The notes under the pieces were generated by a model. That model saw nothing but the letters and a program-made list of their open reading frames with translations, searched no databases and had not been told where the DNA came from. The position numbers were made by a program, and so were the translations under genes. This document shows positions 23,771 through 36,018 of a DNA stretch of 64,000 nt, piece by piece; position 1 is the first letter of the stretch; the number at the start of each line of letters is the position of its first letter. Source of the stretch: Cephalopachus bancanus (Eukaryota > Chordata > Mammalia > Primates > Tarsiidae); NCBI GenBank assembly GCA_027257055.1, contig JAPVLO010000073.1:8513001-8577000 (forward strand). Reading direction: 5' to 3'.

Positions 23771-24740
23771 TTACTTGATATCAATTCTAGACAAAAACAT
23801 TACCAGAAAGCTACATACCAATGGCGCAGTAAACACAGACACAAAAATTCTTAAGAAAATCTTAACAAACTGATTCTAACTATATATAAAAAATGATGAT
23901 ATATTATTCCTAGGTGGAGACTAGCCCATGAATGCAAGAATGTTTAACTCTCAGTGCCAATGTAAATTATCATACTAACATAAGGAGGAAGCAAAACTGT
24001 ATGACCATCCCAACTGACATAGAAAATTGAACTTTGACAAAGTTCAATTCATAATAAAAACTGAAAAATATTCATTAATAATAAAAATTCTGAGAAAACT
24101 AGGAATATAAGGGAACTTCTTCATTCTAATAAAGGGCATCTATAAAAATACACCACAACATTATAGATAATCATAATGTTTTCATACATTATAATGGATC
24201 TCATAGTTATAAAGCATAATAAATGTTTTCTTTCTGAGATAGAAGACAAGGTAAAGCATCTGATCTCATTCTTTTATTTAGTGTTGTACTAAGGGTCTTA
24301 GTGCAGTACAACAAGAAAAAGAAATGAGAGGCATACAGATTAAGAAGTGAAGAGTAAATGTTTTGAAGACATAATTGTATATATGGTAATTATTAAAGCA
24401 TGTGCAAACATACTCTTCGACAAAGTATATGAGTTTAGTAAGATTGAAGAATACAAAGTCAATATACCCCCCAATTTGTTTCTCTATACTAGCAATAAAC
24501 AATTGGAAATAAAAAATTTTAAGCAATATTGTTTACAATAGCGTCAACACCTTGACTACACAGGGGTAAATTTACAAAATATTTGCAACACTTATATTCT
24601 GAAAACTATAAAACATTGCTGAAGGTGACTAAAGGAGACCTACATAAATTGAAAAAATATACTATGGTTCTTGCACAGCAAAGCTCAATATTGTTAAGAT
24701 GTCAATTATCCATGATTAGGTTTACAAATTCAGTGTAGTT
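23770..24740 (+). mobile_element. Old L1 ORF2 fragment, sense
   Basis: CATGAATGCAAGAATGTTTA, AGAAAACTAGGAATATAAGG, ACTAGCAATAAACAATTGGA and GTTTACAATAGCGTC appear in the order of L1 ORF2. Many stops make it non-coding. Confidence 0.75.
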
Positions 24741-25014
24741 CAATCACTTAACTTTTAATATTCATGATTAACATTAACCATTTTTGTGAAAGTATCATCT
24801 ATTTTCTTTTTATTCATAAGCAATTGCTGAATCAAAAAGTTATCTGAATATATATGTGCATGTATTAAAGCCTAATGAGCTATTCGCCAAAATAAAATCC
24901 AAATTTGTATCTTAAATTTGTCACATGTGCTACGTTTTATAAGATTTTAGAAATTATTAAGCAATGCTATTTATTTGGCAGTACTAATATAAAACCCAAA
25001 TTACAGCTAGTAAC

Positions 25015-25235
25015 CATAGTAAAGTATGAAACCTGGTGTTAAAAAAGCCTAAGTTTAAACCTTGGTTTGCAATTTTGTGATCTTTTAAAATTTATCTAGT
25101 GGCTTTAATTTTCTAGTTTCTCATCTATAAAATGGGATTAATAGTTTGTCATCAAGTTTACCAAAATTAAATGACATAAGATATGTAAAACATTGAAAAT
25201 AATGCCTGACAGTAAGCACTAAATAATAGATAGCT
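25015..25235 (+). mobile_element. MIR, sense
   Basis: TTTCTCATCTATAAAATGGG, ATTAAATGACATAAGATATG, AATGCCTGACAGTAAGCACT. Confidence 0.75.
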
Positions 25236-25239
25236 ATTA

Positions 25240-25890
25240 GTTGAAAATGATAGTAACTTGATAGTAGGGGCAGCTATACTATATATTAATACTACATTAT
25301 ATACTACAAAATAGAAAATATTTCATTTCCACTGCAATTTGATTATAAAATTATAAACTTGTTTATAAAAAATAAATTTATAAAATTATAAATTTGTTTT
25401 TAAAATTATTGGCTAGGTAGTGTGGATAATAATTTTTCAGTGTGAATTTTGTAATAAATGATTATTTCAGTTCTGTTCAGGATGACATCAAGTATATTAA
25501 GAGTGTGATGTACAATATGTCATAAAACAAAACAGATTTCTTAATCATAAGCCTTCATAATAATTTATATCTGCTAAATATACTTTACATCTGCTAAAAA
25601 TACTTTACAACAGTTTAAAAACTGTTGCAAGGTCTATAAAATGGATATACGTATACTGCAAATATTCTTTTTTAAATTACTGAAAATATTCATTTGATGT
25701 TAAATGCATTCCAATTTCCCTAAAGTTGAAGGTATAAAAATTAAATTATACATACTATAACAGTACATAGAAGTATTAATATGCTAACCATAATAAACAA
25801 ATATTAACTGCTGAATTTGCTTTGATTTCTTAGAATTAATGGGTGTGGTTTCATTTTGTTTTTGAAATGTGGAAGGAAGGAAAGTTTAAA
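25240..25890. other. Very AT-rich intron
   Basis: No recognised feature. Short local repeats of ATAAAATTATAAA type occur near 25345-25400. Confidence 0.5.
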
Positions 25891-25897
25891 ATAGGCA

Positions 25898-26200
25898 GCT
25901 GGGCGCGGTGGCTCAGCCTGTAATCCTAGCTCTTTGGGAGACCGAGGAGAGAGAATTGCCTGAACCTGGGGGTCAAGACCAGCCTGGGCAACTTGATGAG
26001 ACCTCATCTCTACAATAAATCACAAAAATTAGCTGGGCGTGGTGGTGTGCTGTAGTTCTAGCTACTTGGAAGACCGAGGCAAAAGGATCACCTGAGCCCA
26101 GCAGGCTGAGGCTGCCGTGGCCATGAGCATGCCATTGCACTCCAACCTGGGTGATAAAGAGTGAGACTCCAACTCAAAAAATAAATAAAATAAAATAAAA
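25898..26200 (+). mobile_element. Alu, sense, lineage-type
   Basis: GCTGGGCGCGGTGGCTCAGC, CTCTACAATAAATCACAAAA, ending in an (AAAAT)n tail. Confidence 0.93.
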
Positions 26201-26204
26201 TAGT

Positions 26205-26740
26205 TAAGCAAGAAAGTCCAAAATTCAACAGATGCCCTAACCTCAAATTAATATTCAGGTAAGCCCATTGACACTGGAGAGCTTATGAAAAAGTAGGAGC
26301 TATCCTAAGACATAGTGATGAAAGGCATTAGAGATGCCAGAATGTTGGGAAAATATTTCTGGAAATCCAGGCCAGTAAATGATTATTGACAAAAAGACTT
26401 GTCCATGGGTAATGTCTGAATACTGGTCAAACAATATTTGTGCCAGTCTTTCTAAGGACCATGAGGATTACAGTAGTTAGGCCCTGAATATTTGGAAAAA
26501 ATGGGACTCATCAAAGCAAAATAATGTCTGCAAGGCAGTATGTGGGGGTGCAAGGTTTGTGTGTGGGGAGTGGGGGTGGCACTTTGAAAGAAAAGTGACC
26601 AAAGCTAAAGCTTCAGTGCTGTGGACTAGACCTCTTAGAATTCAGAAGAGCTTCAATTAAGAGAACAATGAGAAAATCAACACTGGAGAAATGTGTCCCG
26701 AGTCAGCTAGAAACCAGGGAGGCTTGAGGAGTGTTTCATT
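26205..26740. other. Intron without recognised features
   Basis: No exon or clear repeat is seen. Confidence 0.4.
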
Positions 26741-26744
26741 TTTT

Positions 26745-27292
26745 TAATGATGTGTAACAAATCACCACAAACTTAGTGGTTTAAAACAAGCCATATTTAT
26801 TATCTGGCAGTTCTGTGGGTCAGGAATCATGGCTGACTTAGTTTGGTCCTCTGCTGAAGGTCTCACAAGGCTGTTATCAAAGTGTTGGATGGGCTATATT
26901 GTTATCTGGAGACTTGTCCAGGAAAGAGTCCATGTCCAAGTTCATTCAAGTTGTTGGCAGAATTCACTTTTTTGTGTCTGTGTAACTGAAAGCCTTGGCT
27001 TCTTACAGGCTGTCAATTGGAGGCCACCAGCAGGTCCTAGAGTTTGTCCTCAGGGCCCCATCATGTGGCCCTTTTTGTAGGCAGCTTACAACATGTTTTT
27101 CTTCAAGGCCAGCTGAGATAGACTCTTATATAATGTAGTATAATGTAATCATGGGAGTGATATCACATCACCATTTCTATATTCTGTTGGTTAGAATCAA
27201 GTCACAGGTTTCACCACCTGTACTAAAAGGGAGGGAGCTATAATCAGTGGGGAGCTATATTCATGGGGCCATCTCAGAATTCTTCCTACCAC
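26745..27292 (-). mobile_element. MaLR/MLT1-like solo LTR, antisense
   Basis: TAACAAATCACCACAAACTT, GTTTAAAACAAGCCATATTT, TCTGGCAGTTCTGTGGGTCA, ending ATTCTTCCTACCACAG. Confidence 0.65.
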
Positions 27293-27294
27293 AG

Positions 27295-29550
27295 GGAGGA
27301 AGCCCAGAAGTCTTCCTGGGTGTAACAAGCTCTGCATCCTAAAGATTCAATATTCTGGGATAAATAATAAATGGGATATTAGAAAGGACAGGTACTTTGA
27401 GATTCAGTTGGGATTGGCCCAGGGTCTAGGGAAGAACTGTTTCTGAAATGGGTCGTTTCTTAGCACAGCTGAGAGAAGCTTGGGAAAGCTGAGGCAGGGA
27501 GAAATAAAAGAAGATGCAGGAATTACAGGAAAGAATCATACTATTTCCTCAGTAGATGCCAATTTTTGTCAACTCTGTATCAGGTCAAATTAAGTCCACC
27601 AAAAAATACAGGCTTTTAAATCCTTTTACCTTTTACTGCCACAGTCTTATTTGACACTTTGCTGACAGCTGTCAAAGCACCTAACCCTTCATTGGAAATC
27701 TATAAAAATAATTACCATGTCATTATCATTTACTTAAAAAAATTGGAATTCAAAATATTTCTCAATGTATCTCAGATGGGCACAAAACCATAGATTATCC
27801 AGACATGTGCTATGTTTCTGTACTTTTATATTTGCAAAAACTTTTGAATGACTTGCAAACATTGCAGCTTTGAATTAGACAGCCTCTTATGACTATAATG
27901 ACTTGGTGGAAAGGTGTGAAGATGAATACTGAATATATACTGTGTGTTGGTTGTGGCTAAAATTTAACTGTATGCAACAAAAATTCATTTGATTTTTTTT
28001 CCTACTCTTAAGAGGACCAGAGCTCCTCCTATCTTCAAGCACTTACATCTTTAGAGTAGGGACTTTTAGTCCTAAGGGCATCTAAAGTGTCTATACCAGT
28101 TTCTATGGCTGCAGCTGAGCTCCAGTCATCACTTCTGAATTCTAGAAAAGATGAAAGAAGAAGGCAGTGGGGGTAGAGGAGTATTCTCCTAGTCCCCTTT
28201 TACTGAGCCTTTAACTTCCATTTTTATCTCTTTGGCCACCCTGGTAAGAAAGGAGGCTGGAAAATGCTGATATATTGCCACCATAGAGGAAAACAGGGTT
28301 ATCTTAATAAAAAAAGAAGCATAGAAAGAATGTTGGTTATCCAAGTAACAGACTCTGCCACATAATTCAAACTCTGGTCTTATTGTGGTGGTTTCTATAC
28401 TAAGGAAAAATTTCCCTTCTGACCATTCATCCATTCATTTGTCTTTTTATAACTCTGGATTCTAAAGATTGAATTACAGTGAAACAGTAAGACTCATATA
28501 TTTAGGAGCAATTGCTTTGTAAGTATTACTGGTAAAGGACAATACTAAGTTTTATATTGTGACACCATAGGAATCTGAATAATGACTAAATCTGTTTATT
28601 CCATTAGGTAGTACTTACAGATTGTTGATTTATCTTTTGAGAGAGTACATTATGCTTGTTAGGCTCTTTCTAACACTTTATTTTCAGTATATTTTGCAAT
28701 TACATGTATTGGCCAAATACTATGTTGATTCTTTTCGCTAATACATGGTCTGTGGCTATTGTGGAGAGTTTATGTAGAAACTGTCTGTGGCTTCTTCCTC
28801 TGTATTTAATTCCCAGGCCCTGCTGTGACCCCATGGAATGCTAATGATAAATTCTTCAGATGAAAATTGCTTTAAATTTAAATACTTTAAAATATTGAAA
28901 GACAATTTTTATAACAAATGCTTTGACAAAGATTGGCATAGAATTACATGTATAGTTAACCAAAGTGTTTTAGCAATAAAACATTGAGGCCTCACAAATT
29001 ATTAAACAGGAAATCTTACATGTACACAATATAGAAAGACAACCTGCCAGTTTAGTCATTTTCTTCCAATATTATATACAAGTAATTCTATCTTACTCTT
29101 TTGACATAATTTCTTACGAATTCTGTGGTCATGCTAGTTAAAATTCCAAACCATAGAATAGTACTTTAAACCAACAAAATAATTTGTTGTGATTCTACTG
29201 AGGTTCCTTCAACTACTCAGTGAGGCAAATAAGTCATTCCTTTAAGGGTATGAATATTTTAGTGTACAGCTAATATTTTTTAGCTTCTCCTGTGTTTGTG
29301 CGCAGGTCAGCACTGCTGTGGTAATCAATGTGCTTCAACTATGAGGACTCAATTACCTCTGAATCCATCTATATCTGCTTTTATACCCAACATGCTTCCA
29401 TTTTAGTCATAAGAATATCATGAAATACTTGTCAAGGGTTTAGCTGGAATCAAGATACACCATGTCTAAAACATTTCTCTGATTTATAGTCTAGATGCCG
29501 CATCACAAAGGAATTGAGGTTAATTTGGCATAACTAGTTGGCAGCAGAGT
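27295..29550. other. Intron without recognised features
   Basis: No exon is supported. It contains the palindromic site at 27663. Confidence 0.4.
27663..27674. promoter_or_regulatory. Perfect palindrome TGACAGCTGTCA
   Basis: This 12-bp palindrome joins two TGACA half-sites (TGIF/MEIS type) around an E-box CAGCTG. A further TTGACA lies just upstream. Confidence 0.3.
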
Positions 29551-29559
29551 CAGGCTTGC

Positions 29560-30480
29560 TTCCGGTTGATTTCTCTTCATTTCTCCAAGTGCTCACAGAC
29601 CATATGCATAACAAACTTCAATCGAATTTCAACCCTCACACCTTTATGGATGTCTCCTAGACTTTTAATCTCCTTCTTCAGGCTTTACTACTGTTTATGG
29701 GAATCTCCGCCTAGATGTTTCTGCAACATTTCAAACATAATATATGTAAAATGCAGCTCATGTCGGTGCTATGTTTTTAGCTGATGATACAATTACCCTT
29801 CCAGTCTCCCCAGATCAAATTCTGGGAGTGTTTTCTTTGTCTACTATATCAGTCAGCTTTCTAATATCTGTTTTGTCTGTCCTTTTTTTCCTGATCCCAC
29901 AGAAATGATCTCAATGCATACTATTCAAGTCAACTTCTAACTGCTCTCTCTGCCAATATTCCTTTCTTCTTCTTACATGTATCTGCCAGATTCGTTTTCC
30001 TGAAGCAAAGCTCATGTCACTCACTACTTAGAAACCTCCATGGCTCCCCATTAGCTAACAAATATAGTTCAGACTCTTTAGGCTGGCAGTCAGGCACTAG
30101 TCTGGACAGAGTCCTTTTTGCCAGTCTGTGGAGTCCCTTTATGCATGCGACAGGCCCTGTGTCTTCATATACTGTTTTCTCTCTTTTTCCCCACCTCCAT
30201 CCATGATCATTCAGAAATTGTGCAGATGTTTATGAAGCTTTTGCTGTTTCCACTTTTGAAAAGTGGTTTCTCTTTCTTCGGTATGATCCTGACATGTCCA
30301 TTTACCTCTAACATGGCACAAGGCCTTCCTCCGAAAGTCACAGCTATATTAGAGTGTGAGCTTTTAGAGACAGAAGACCTCACCGTATTAAACTGTGCAG
30401 TTCCCACAGTATATGTCATCTGTGGAATACGTCATTCATCTTTTATCTATGTTTTGCCTTCTTCGTAATCTGTCTGACTA
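29560..30480 (+). mobile_element. L2 relic, sense
   Basis: CCTCCATGGCTCCCCATTAG, TTCAGACTCTTTAGGCTGGC and AGTCAGGCACTAGTCTGGAC follow the L2 ORF2 3' region, preceded by matching C/T-rich coding remains. Confidence 0.7.
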
Positions 30481-30699
30481 GGTTGTCTGTGTCTTTTCAC
30501 AATTCTGTCACTTCTGTGTCTCTCTACACTGTCAGCCTTATGAAGTGCCCTTGTGTTTCATTGCTGCCCTCAGATTTGGGCTGTACCTATGAGCATATCC
30601 CTTTCTATCATGACAGCTGCTCCCTCCTCTCCTCCCTTCTCCTCTCCCCTATCCTCTCCTCCCTATCTTTTTGAAAATATAATTAAGATTTTTTCTAGC

Positions 30700-31275
30700 C
30701 TTTATTTAGAATTCTTTTTATTATTGAGGATAAATTTATATAACATAAAATTAATCGCCTTAAAGCAAACAATTCTGTGTCATTTAATACATTCATTGTA
30801 CTTTGCAACCACTATCTCTAACTAGTTCCAAAATGTGTTGTAATCACCCCAAAAGGAAGCCTCATACCTGTTAAGTAATTACCTCCCGTTCCCCTCTCCC
30901 CCCAGCCTCTGATAATGACCAATCTGCTTTCTATCTCCATGAAATGGGATCATGCAATATATAACCTTTTGTGTCTGGCCTTTCACTTAGCACAATGCTT
31001 TCAAGGTTTATCCATGTTTGTGTATCAGTACTTCATTCCTTTTTATAAGTGAATAATATTTCATTGCATGTGTATTTCACATTTTAGTAATCCATTAATC
31101 CACTGATGCACATCGTGTGTTGTTTGCACTTTTAACTATTGCAAACAGAGCTGCTATGAAAGTGTGTTCAGCAACTTTTTTGAGTCCCTATCTTCAGTTC
31201 ATTTGAATATAATCTAGGAGTGGAATTGCTGGTTCATATGGCAAATCTGTGTTAACTTTTTGAGAAACCACCAAG
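30700..31275 (-). mobile_element. Old L1M 3' region, antisense
   Basis: TTTTTATTATTGAGGATAAA, TTTCACTTAGCACAATGCTT, AAGGTTTATCCATGTTTGTG and GTGGAATTGCTGGTTCATAT are in the usual reverse L1M order. Confidence 0.85.
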
Positions 31276-31279
31276 CACT

Positions 31280-31760
31280 CGTTCTCCCTTGTTCTCCCTC
31301 TCTCACAATCAGTCATATGTGGTCCTGAGTAACTCCTCACAAAGTCTTTGGGCTGAGATAACATTTACTCTTTTGTGTCAGAACTTAAACTCTGTCTCAT
31401 AGGCAGTTAAGATTCTAAATAATAATCTCCCATTTCCCTAGTTTTTCCCTGCAACTTACTGGACTCTTCTCTACTATAGATCTTTTCTGTATAACATTTG
31501 TTATTCTCTTTTATATCTGATTTTATCTGGATTTACATCTTCATTCAGTGTGCAAGGCTGTCAAGCTTTCTTCCTCTTCTTCCCCTGCTAGAAATTTATC
31601 ATAACAAGATTATAAGTCACCACCCAGAAAAACAAATTCTAGTATTTTTCTCTTTTTATGCTTTTCTTCCCATACCCCCAAGGCAAAACCTTATATGGAA
31701 ACAGAAAGAAAAAGATTTAATCCTTATGTATCCCAGAGTTTCATAAATCTGCAGGGAGAT
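31280..31760. other. Intron without recognised features
   Basis: C/T-rich sequence; no exon supported. Confidence 0.4.
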
Positions 31761-31764
31761 CATT

Positions 31765-32023
31765 TTATTTATTTATTTGTTTATTTTTGAGTCAGAGTTT
31801 CTGTCACCCAGGCTGGAGTACAATGGCACATTCACAGCCACCACAGCCTTGACCTGCTGGGCTCTGGTGATCCTTCTGCTTCAGCCTTCCAAGTAGCTGG
31901 AACTACCAGCATGTGCCACCGCACCTGGCTTTTTTTTTATTGTAGAGACAAGTTCTCACCAAGTTGCCCAGGCTGGTCTCATACCCCTGGACTCAGGCAA
32001 TCCTCTCACCTCGGCCTCCCAAA
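31765..32023 (-). mobile_element. Alu, antisense, left-arm start missing
   Basis: (ATTT)n tail, TGAGTCAGAGTTTCTGTCAC to CACCTCGGCCTCCCAAAG, then non-Alu sequence. About 40 bases of the Alu 5' end are absent. Confidence 0.88.
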
Positions 32024-32309
32024 GTTCTCCCACTTGCTGGAATCTCTACAGCCCCCTTGCATCACTGTTGCTGCTGCTTCTCCAAAAAGACTGATTTGAC
32101 CTTTTGTTACAAGAAACTGATTACAGTGCAAGAGTTCCAGGGGTTCAAAGTTCTTTTCCTTCCATTTGCTGTGAGGTCCCTCCCCCGCCCATATAAGGCC
32201 TCTTCTTTTCCAGTCTCTTTCTATAAATTTTTTTCTATTTCATCTAGGAATCTTCTATCCTCTCTAATGATCCAGAATGAAGAGAGGCCTTCCTTAAGTA
32301 CTTTCGTGT

Positions 32310-32690
32310 TATTTATTCAGTAAGTATTCATTGAGCTGCTATGTGTGCCAAGCAGTCTTCCAGGTACTCAGGATACAACAATTAACAAAGCAAAGTCTTC
32401 ATTCTCATAGTTTTGCAGCCTAGTGAGTAGATATAGATAGGGAACACATTACTAAGTCTATACTGTATAGTATATCAACTGGAGGTAAGTGCTATGAAGA
32501 AAAGTAGCATAAGGTAAGGAAGACAGATAGGGACCAGATGGGCCTATGTTAAGTATGGAGGACATAGAGGGCTTTTCTAATAAGGTAACATTTGAAACCA
32601 GTTAGGGGGCTAATGAAATAGTCCTGATATAAGACGATGGTATTTCAGTCTAGAGTAAGTTGGGATCGATATGAATTTCTTATGTTGTAT
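32310..32690 (+). mobile_element. Ancient mammalian repeat (copy 1 of a shared family)
   Basis: ATTCATTGAGCTGCTATGTG, CAGGTACTCAGGATACAAC, AAGTGCTATGAAGAAAAGTA, AACATTTGAAACCAGTTAG. The same layout recurs at 37540, 42945 and 61560. The family name is uncertain (L2-related tail). Confidence 0.5.
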
Positions 32691-32892
32691 TCTCTTATAA
32701 CTGGGGGATCACTTTACAATAGAGCACACAAAACCCCTGCCCTCCTTACAAAGTGAACAATTTAGCGCATATCCTGTAGTTCGTGTAAAGCATTCTTAGT
32801 TTTCATTCTTCCTTGTCTCAGATGGAACTTCAATTCTTTTTCACATGATTTACATTTTCTCACCAAAATTGTTGCTTTTATACACTTAATCA

Positions 32893-33022
32893 GTTGATCT
32901 CAAACTTGAGTGTGGAGAGGCATCACTACTAGAAATTTTTTAAAATAGAGACTTAAATAAGCACCCTGGGAGATTCTTGTACAGAAGATGGCTTGGTTGC
33001 GTTTTGAAAAGCATTACACTTA
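32893..33022 (+). mobile_element. MER20-like hAT relic
   Basis: GTTGATCTCAAACTTGAGTG begins like the MER20 terminal repeat; the remainder is diverged. Confidence 0.45.
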
Positions 33023-33479
33023 GCCCTAAACTGTGCTGGTTCCTCTGCACCATACTGCTAAACTGTTGAAGATTATTAGCAACTAATAAAGTGATCAGTA
33101 ATGCTCTTTTGGTTAGCAGTCACACTGGCACTAACAACATCTAGCAGAATCTCCTGCCTTACTTGGAAGTAAGCAATAGTTTGGTTTCCTGCTTCTAGCT
33201 GTTTTTATAGTGGTTCAAACTGCTTTGAGTTGTAACTCCTCTTAGAAAGAGCTAGATATTCCCATAGCTATAATCTATACAAAAAATAATAATAGCAAAT
33301 CTTAAATAATCAGCAAAGCTTGGGACTTGTTTTCTTTAATAAAAGACTATTTTCAATAAAATAAAATGCAACTGTTCTATTTAACAATCTGTAAATTTGA
33401 ATCTGAGATATCATATGCAGTTAAATTCATTTTCAATAACCAAGATGTTTTTTTAAAATTAATTATAAGAGCAATATAA

Positions 33480-34560
33480 CATTAAAGAAAATGTGGAGGT
33501 TCCATTAATATGACAGACCGAACTAATGTGAGACTTCTTCCTTTCACAAATACTTAAAAATGCTGAATAAAATAAAAAATTAAACTTGAGGGGAAAATCG
33601 TGTGTGTGTGTGTGTGTGTGTGTGTAGAAAACAAGAAGACTTGAAGCTAAGAAACATGAGCTCAAAATGTGAAGTTGTCACAGTTGGGGAGATGCTCAGA
33701 CTCTGACTAAGACTGAGCAGAGATGTGGCATTGTCTGTGCTGGGTGGGTGAGTGGGTGCTGGAAGAGAAACCTGGCCTGCCTGAGGGATTTGATCCCTCA
33801 GTGAAGGGCTAACCAGCCAGTGTTACCCAAGTTACAAGGAAACTACTAACTAGTCTGTTTTGTTGTGGGACTCTGAATGACAATAATAAAAATAAAAATG
33901 CCTCTCATGAATAAAGAGAAGGTGTGTAGTGCGTGATGCTTGGTGCTTCAAAGTCTAATCTGAGAAATTAGGCTACAAACTGGTTTAGTCTAGAGAAATT
34001 CCTCAGGTACCTGGCAAAACTAAGTGCTGTGTCGTAATACTTCCACCACCTCCTTCTCAGGACATGTAGAGATATAGCACTTCACTGAAGATCATCTCAA
34101 AACAAAAAGATTGCAAACCACATGAGGAAAAGAGGGTCAGCAGGTAAAACAAACATGATTAATTAGGATACAAAAAACTTGAGGTACAAGAATGACCTCA
34201 AAAAGAATAATAAAAAAGTATGTTCTCAATGATTAAAGAGAAGGGATAGACCCTACAAAAATGAAGAGAGCTATGAAAAAAAGTAGAGTTGAGAAATACA
34301 AACATGAAATTTCAGAAATGAAAAATATATCAGTTTGAAATTAAACTGCAACAGAGAGTTTCAGCAGGCAAATTTGACAGAAATAAAAAGAGAATCAGTG
34401 AACTGGGAACTAAGGACAGAGATAAAGAGCTAGGAAATACTTATAATAAAATACTAGGAAATACTTTAATAAAAGTTAAAATGTGTGGAGGATAGAATAA
34501 CATAAATAAATGGGAAATAGAGGGAAAAATAACTTATGTGCATACTAACCAAATCTTCTT
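33480..34560 (+). mobile_element. Possible old L1 5'UTR/ORF1 region
   Basis: A-rich sequence with AGAGAATCAGTGAACTGGGA and similar phrases typical of L1M 5' regions. No open ORF1 frame is left. Confidence 0.35.
33600..33625. repeat. (TG)n microsatellite
   Basis: About 13 uninterrupted TG units. Confidence 0.95.
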
Positions 34561-34595
34561 TTTATTGGCTCTTTTTGAAATTTTCTATCTAATTT

Positions 34596-34902
34596 TTTAG
34601 AGCCAGAATCTCACTGTGTCACCTAGGCTGGAGTACAGTGACATGATCATAGCTCACTGCAGCCTCAGACTTCTGGGCGCAAGCAAACTTCCTGCCTCTG
34701 CCTTCCAAATAGGGAATAGCTAGGACTACAGGTGCTTTGCCACTATGTCCAGCTAATGTTTCATATTTTTTGTAGAGAAAGTGTCTCATTCTTTTACCCA
34801 GGCCTATCTTGAACTACTGACCTCAAGCAATCAGTCCTCCTGCCTTGGTTGCGTTTCGGCCTCCCGAAATGCTGAGATTACAGGCATGAGCCACTGCTCC
34901 AT
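34596..34902 (-). mobile_element. Alu, older AluJ-like, antisense
   Basis: AGCCAGAATCTCACTGTGTC, ATGATCATAGCTCACTGCAG, ending CATGAGCCACTGCTCC. It lacks the ATAAATCA signature. Confidence 0.87.
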
Positions 34903-34936
34903 ATTCACTTTTTAAAGTTAGAAAATACAGGAAACA

Positions 34937-35232
34937 CCGGGCTCAGTGGCTCAGCCTGTAATCCCAGCACTTTGGGAGGCCCAGGTGAGTGGATTGACTG
35001 AGCCCGCGGGTTTGAGACCCACCCGGGCAACTTGGCGAGACCTCATCTCTACAATAAATCAAAACTTAGCTGGGCGTGGTAGTGAGCACCTGTAGTTCTG
35101 GCTACTCGGAAGGCTGAGGCGGAAGGCTGAGGCGGAAGGATTGCCGGAGCCCAGCAGGTCGAGGCTGTGGTGGCCGGGAGTGTGCCATTGCGCTCCAGTC
35201 TGGGCGACGGAGTGAGACTCCCAACTCAAAAA
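34937..35232 (+). mobile_element. Alu, sense, lineage-type with 13-bp internal duplication
   Basis: CCGGGCTCAGTGGCTCAGCC to CCAACTCAAAAAA. In the right arm AAGGCTGAGGCGG occurs twice in tandem (about 35110-35135). Confidence 0.93.
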
Positions 35233-35277
35233 AGGAAACAAATTTACTTTCTAAAATTTAGAAAATATGATAGGGGC

Positions 35278-35432
35278 CGCTGTTTGCAAGCTTTAGCATA
35301 CATCAGAATTTAGCAATACTGGGTCTCACATCTGATCAGAGGCTTATGGTGGGACAAACTGGCATTTCTAACAAGTTGTCAGGTAATGATGATGGTGTTG
35401 GTTGAAGGTCCACATTTTAAGAAATACTGCTT
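35278..35432 (+). mobile_element. MER20 (hAT-Charlie) relic
   Basis: TAGCATACATCAGAATTTAG, GGCATTTCTAACAAGTTGTC, CAGGTAATGATGATGGTGTT and GGTCCACATTTTAAGAAATA match the MER20 order. Confidence 0.8.
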
Positions 35433-35660
35433 TAACACCTATCATAATACTACAAAAAAGGGATTGGCAGTAGTGGGACACTGCTTGGGGTGGGGAGGAG
35501 GCATAACATCAATAAGCGTGCTTGATCCAAATCCAGGTGAAGTGAAGTTCAATGGGAGGCCACAAACTTCACATGTACCTAAACCACTTATGTACGCAAT
35601 CCTGATTTGTATCCCACAACTTTAAAATAAAACTAAAAAAATAGAAAGAAAGAAAGAAAA
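35433..35660 (+). mobile_element. L1 3' end, sense, 5'-truncated
   Basis: GGGATTGGCAGTAGTGGGAC, then CAATCCTGATTTGTATCCCA and CAACTTTAAAATAAAACT with an A-rich tail. Inserted at the end of MER20. Confidence 0.8.
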
Positions 35661-35699
35661 TGGAGATAGCCTATAATCCTACCTCCAAAGGATAGTGAA

Positions 35700-35701
<2 letters not shown>

Positions 35702-35740
<39 letters not shown>
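35702..35740. repeat. (TG)n microsatellite at an Alu tail
   Basis: About 19 TG units occupy the place of the T-tract of the adjoining antisense Alu. Confidence 0.95.
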
Positions 35741-35741
<1 letters not shown>

Positions 35742-36018
35742 CAAGTCTCACACTGTTGCCCATGTCAGAGTACAGTGTCACGCTGATGGCCACAGCAGCC
35801 TCGATATGCTGGACTCAGGCAATCTTTCCACCTTGGCCTTCCAAGTAGCTGGAACTACAGGCATGTACCACCATACCCAGCTAATCTTTTGATTTATTGT
35901 AGAGATGAGGCTTCACCAAGTTGCCCAGGCTGGTCTTGAACCTGTGGACTCAGGCAGTCCTCTCACTTTGGCCTCCCAAAGTGCTGGGGTTATAGGCATA
36001 AGCCACTACACCCAGACA
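35741..36018 (-). mobile_element. Alu, antisense, lineage-type
   Basis: TTCAAGTCTCACACTGTTGC to CCACTACACCCAGAC, with TTTGATTTATTGTAGAGATG. Confidence 0.92.

Noticed and set aside
30118..30468. 116-codon plus-strand frame
   Set aside because: Coincides with an L2 relic and has no start, splice or composition support as a host gene.
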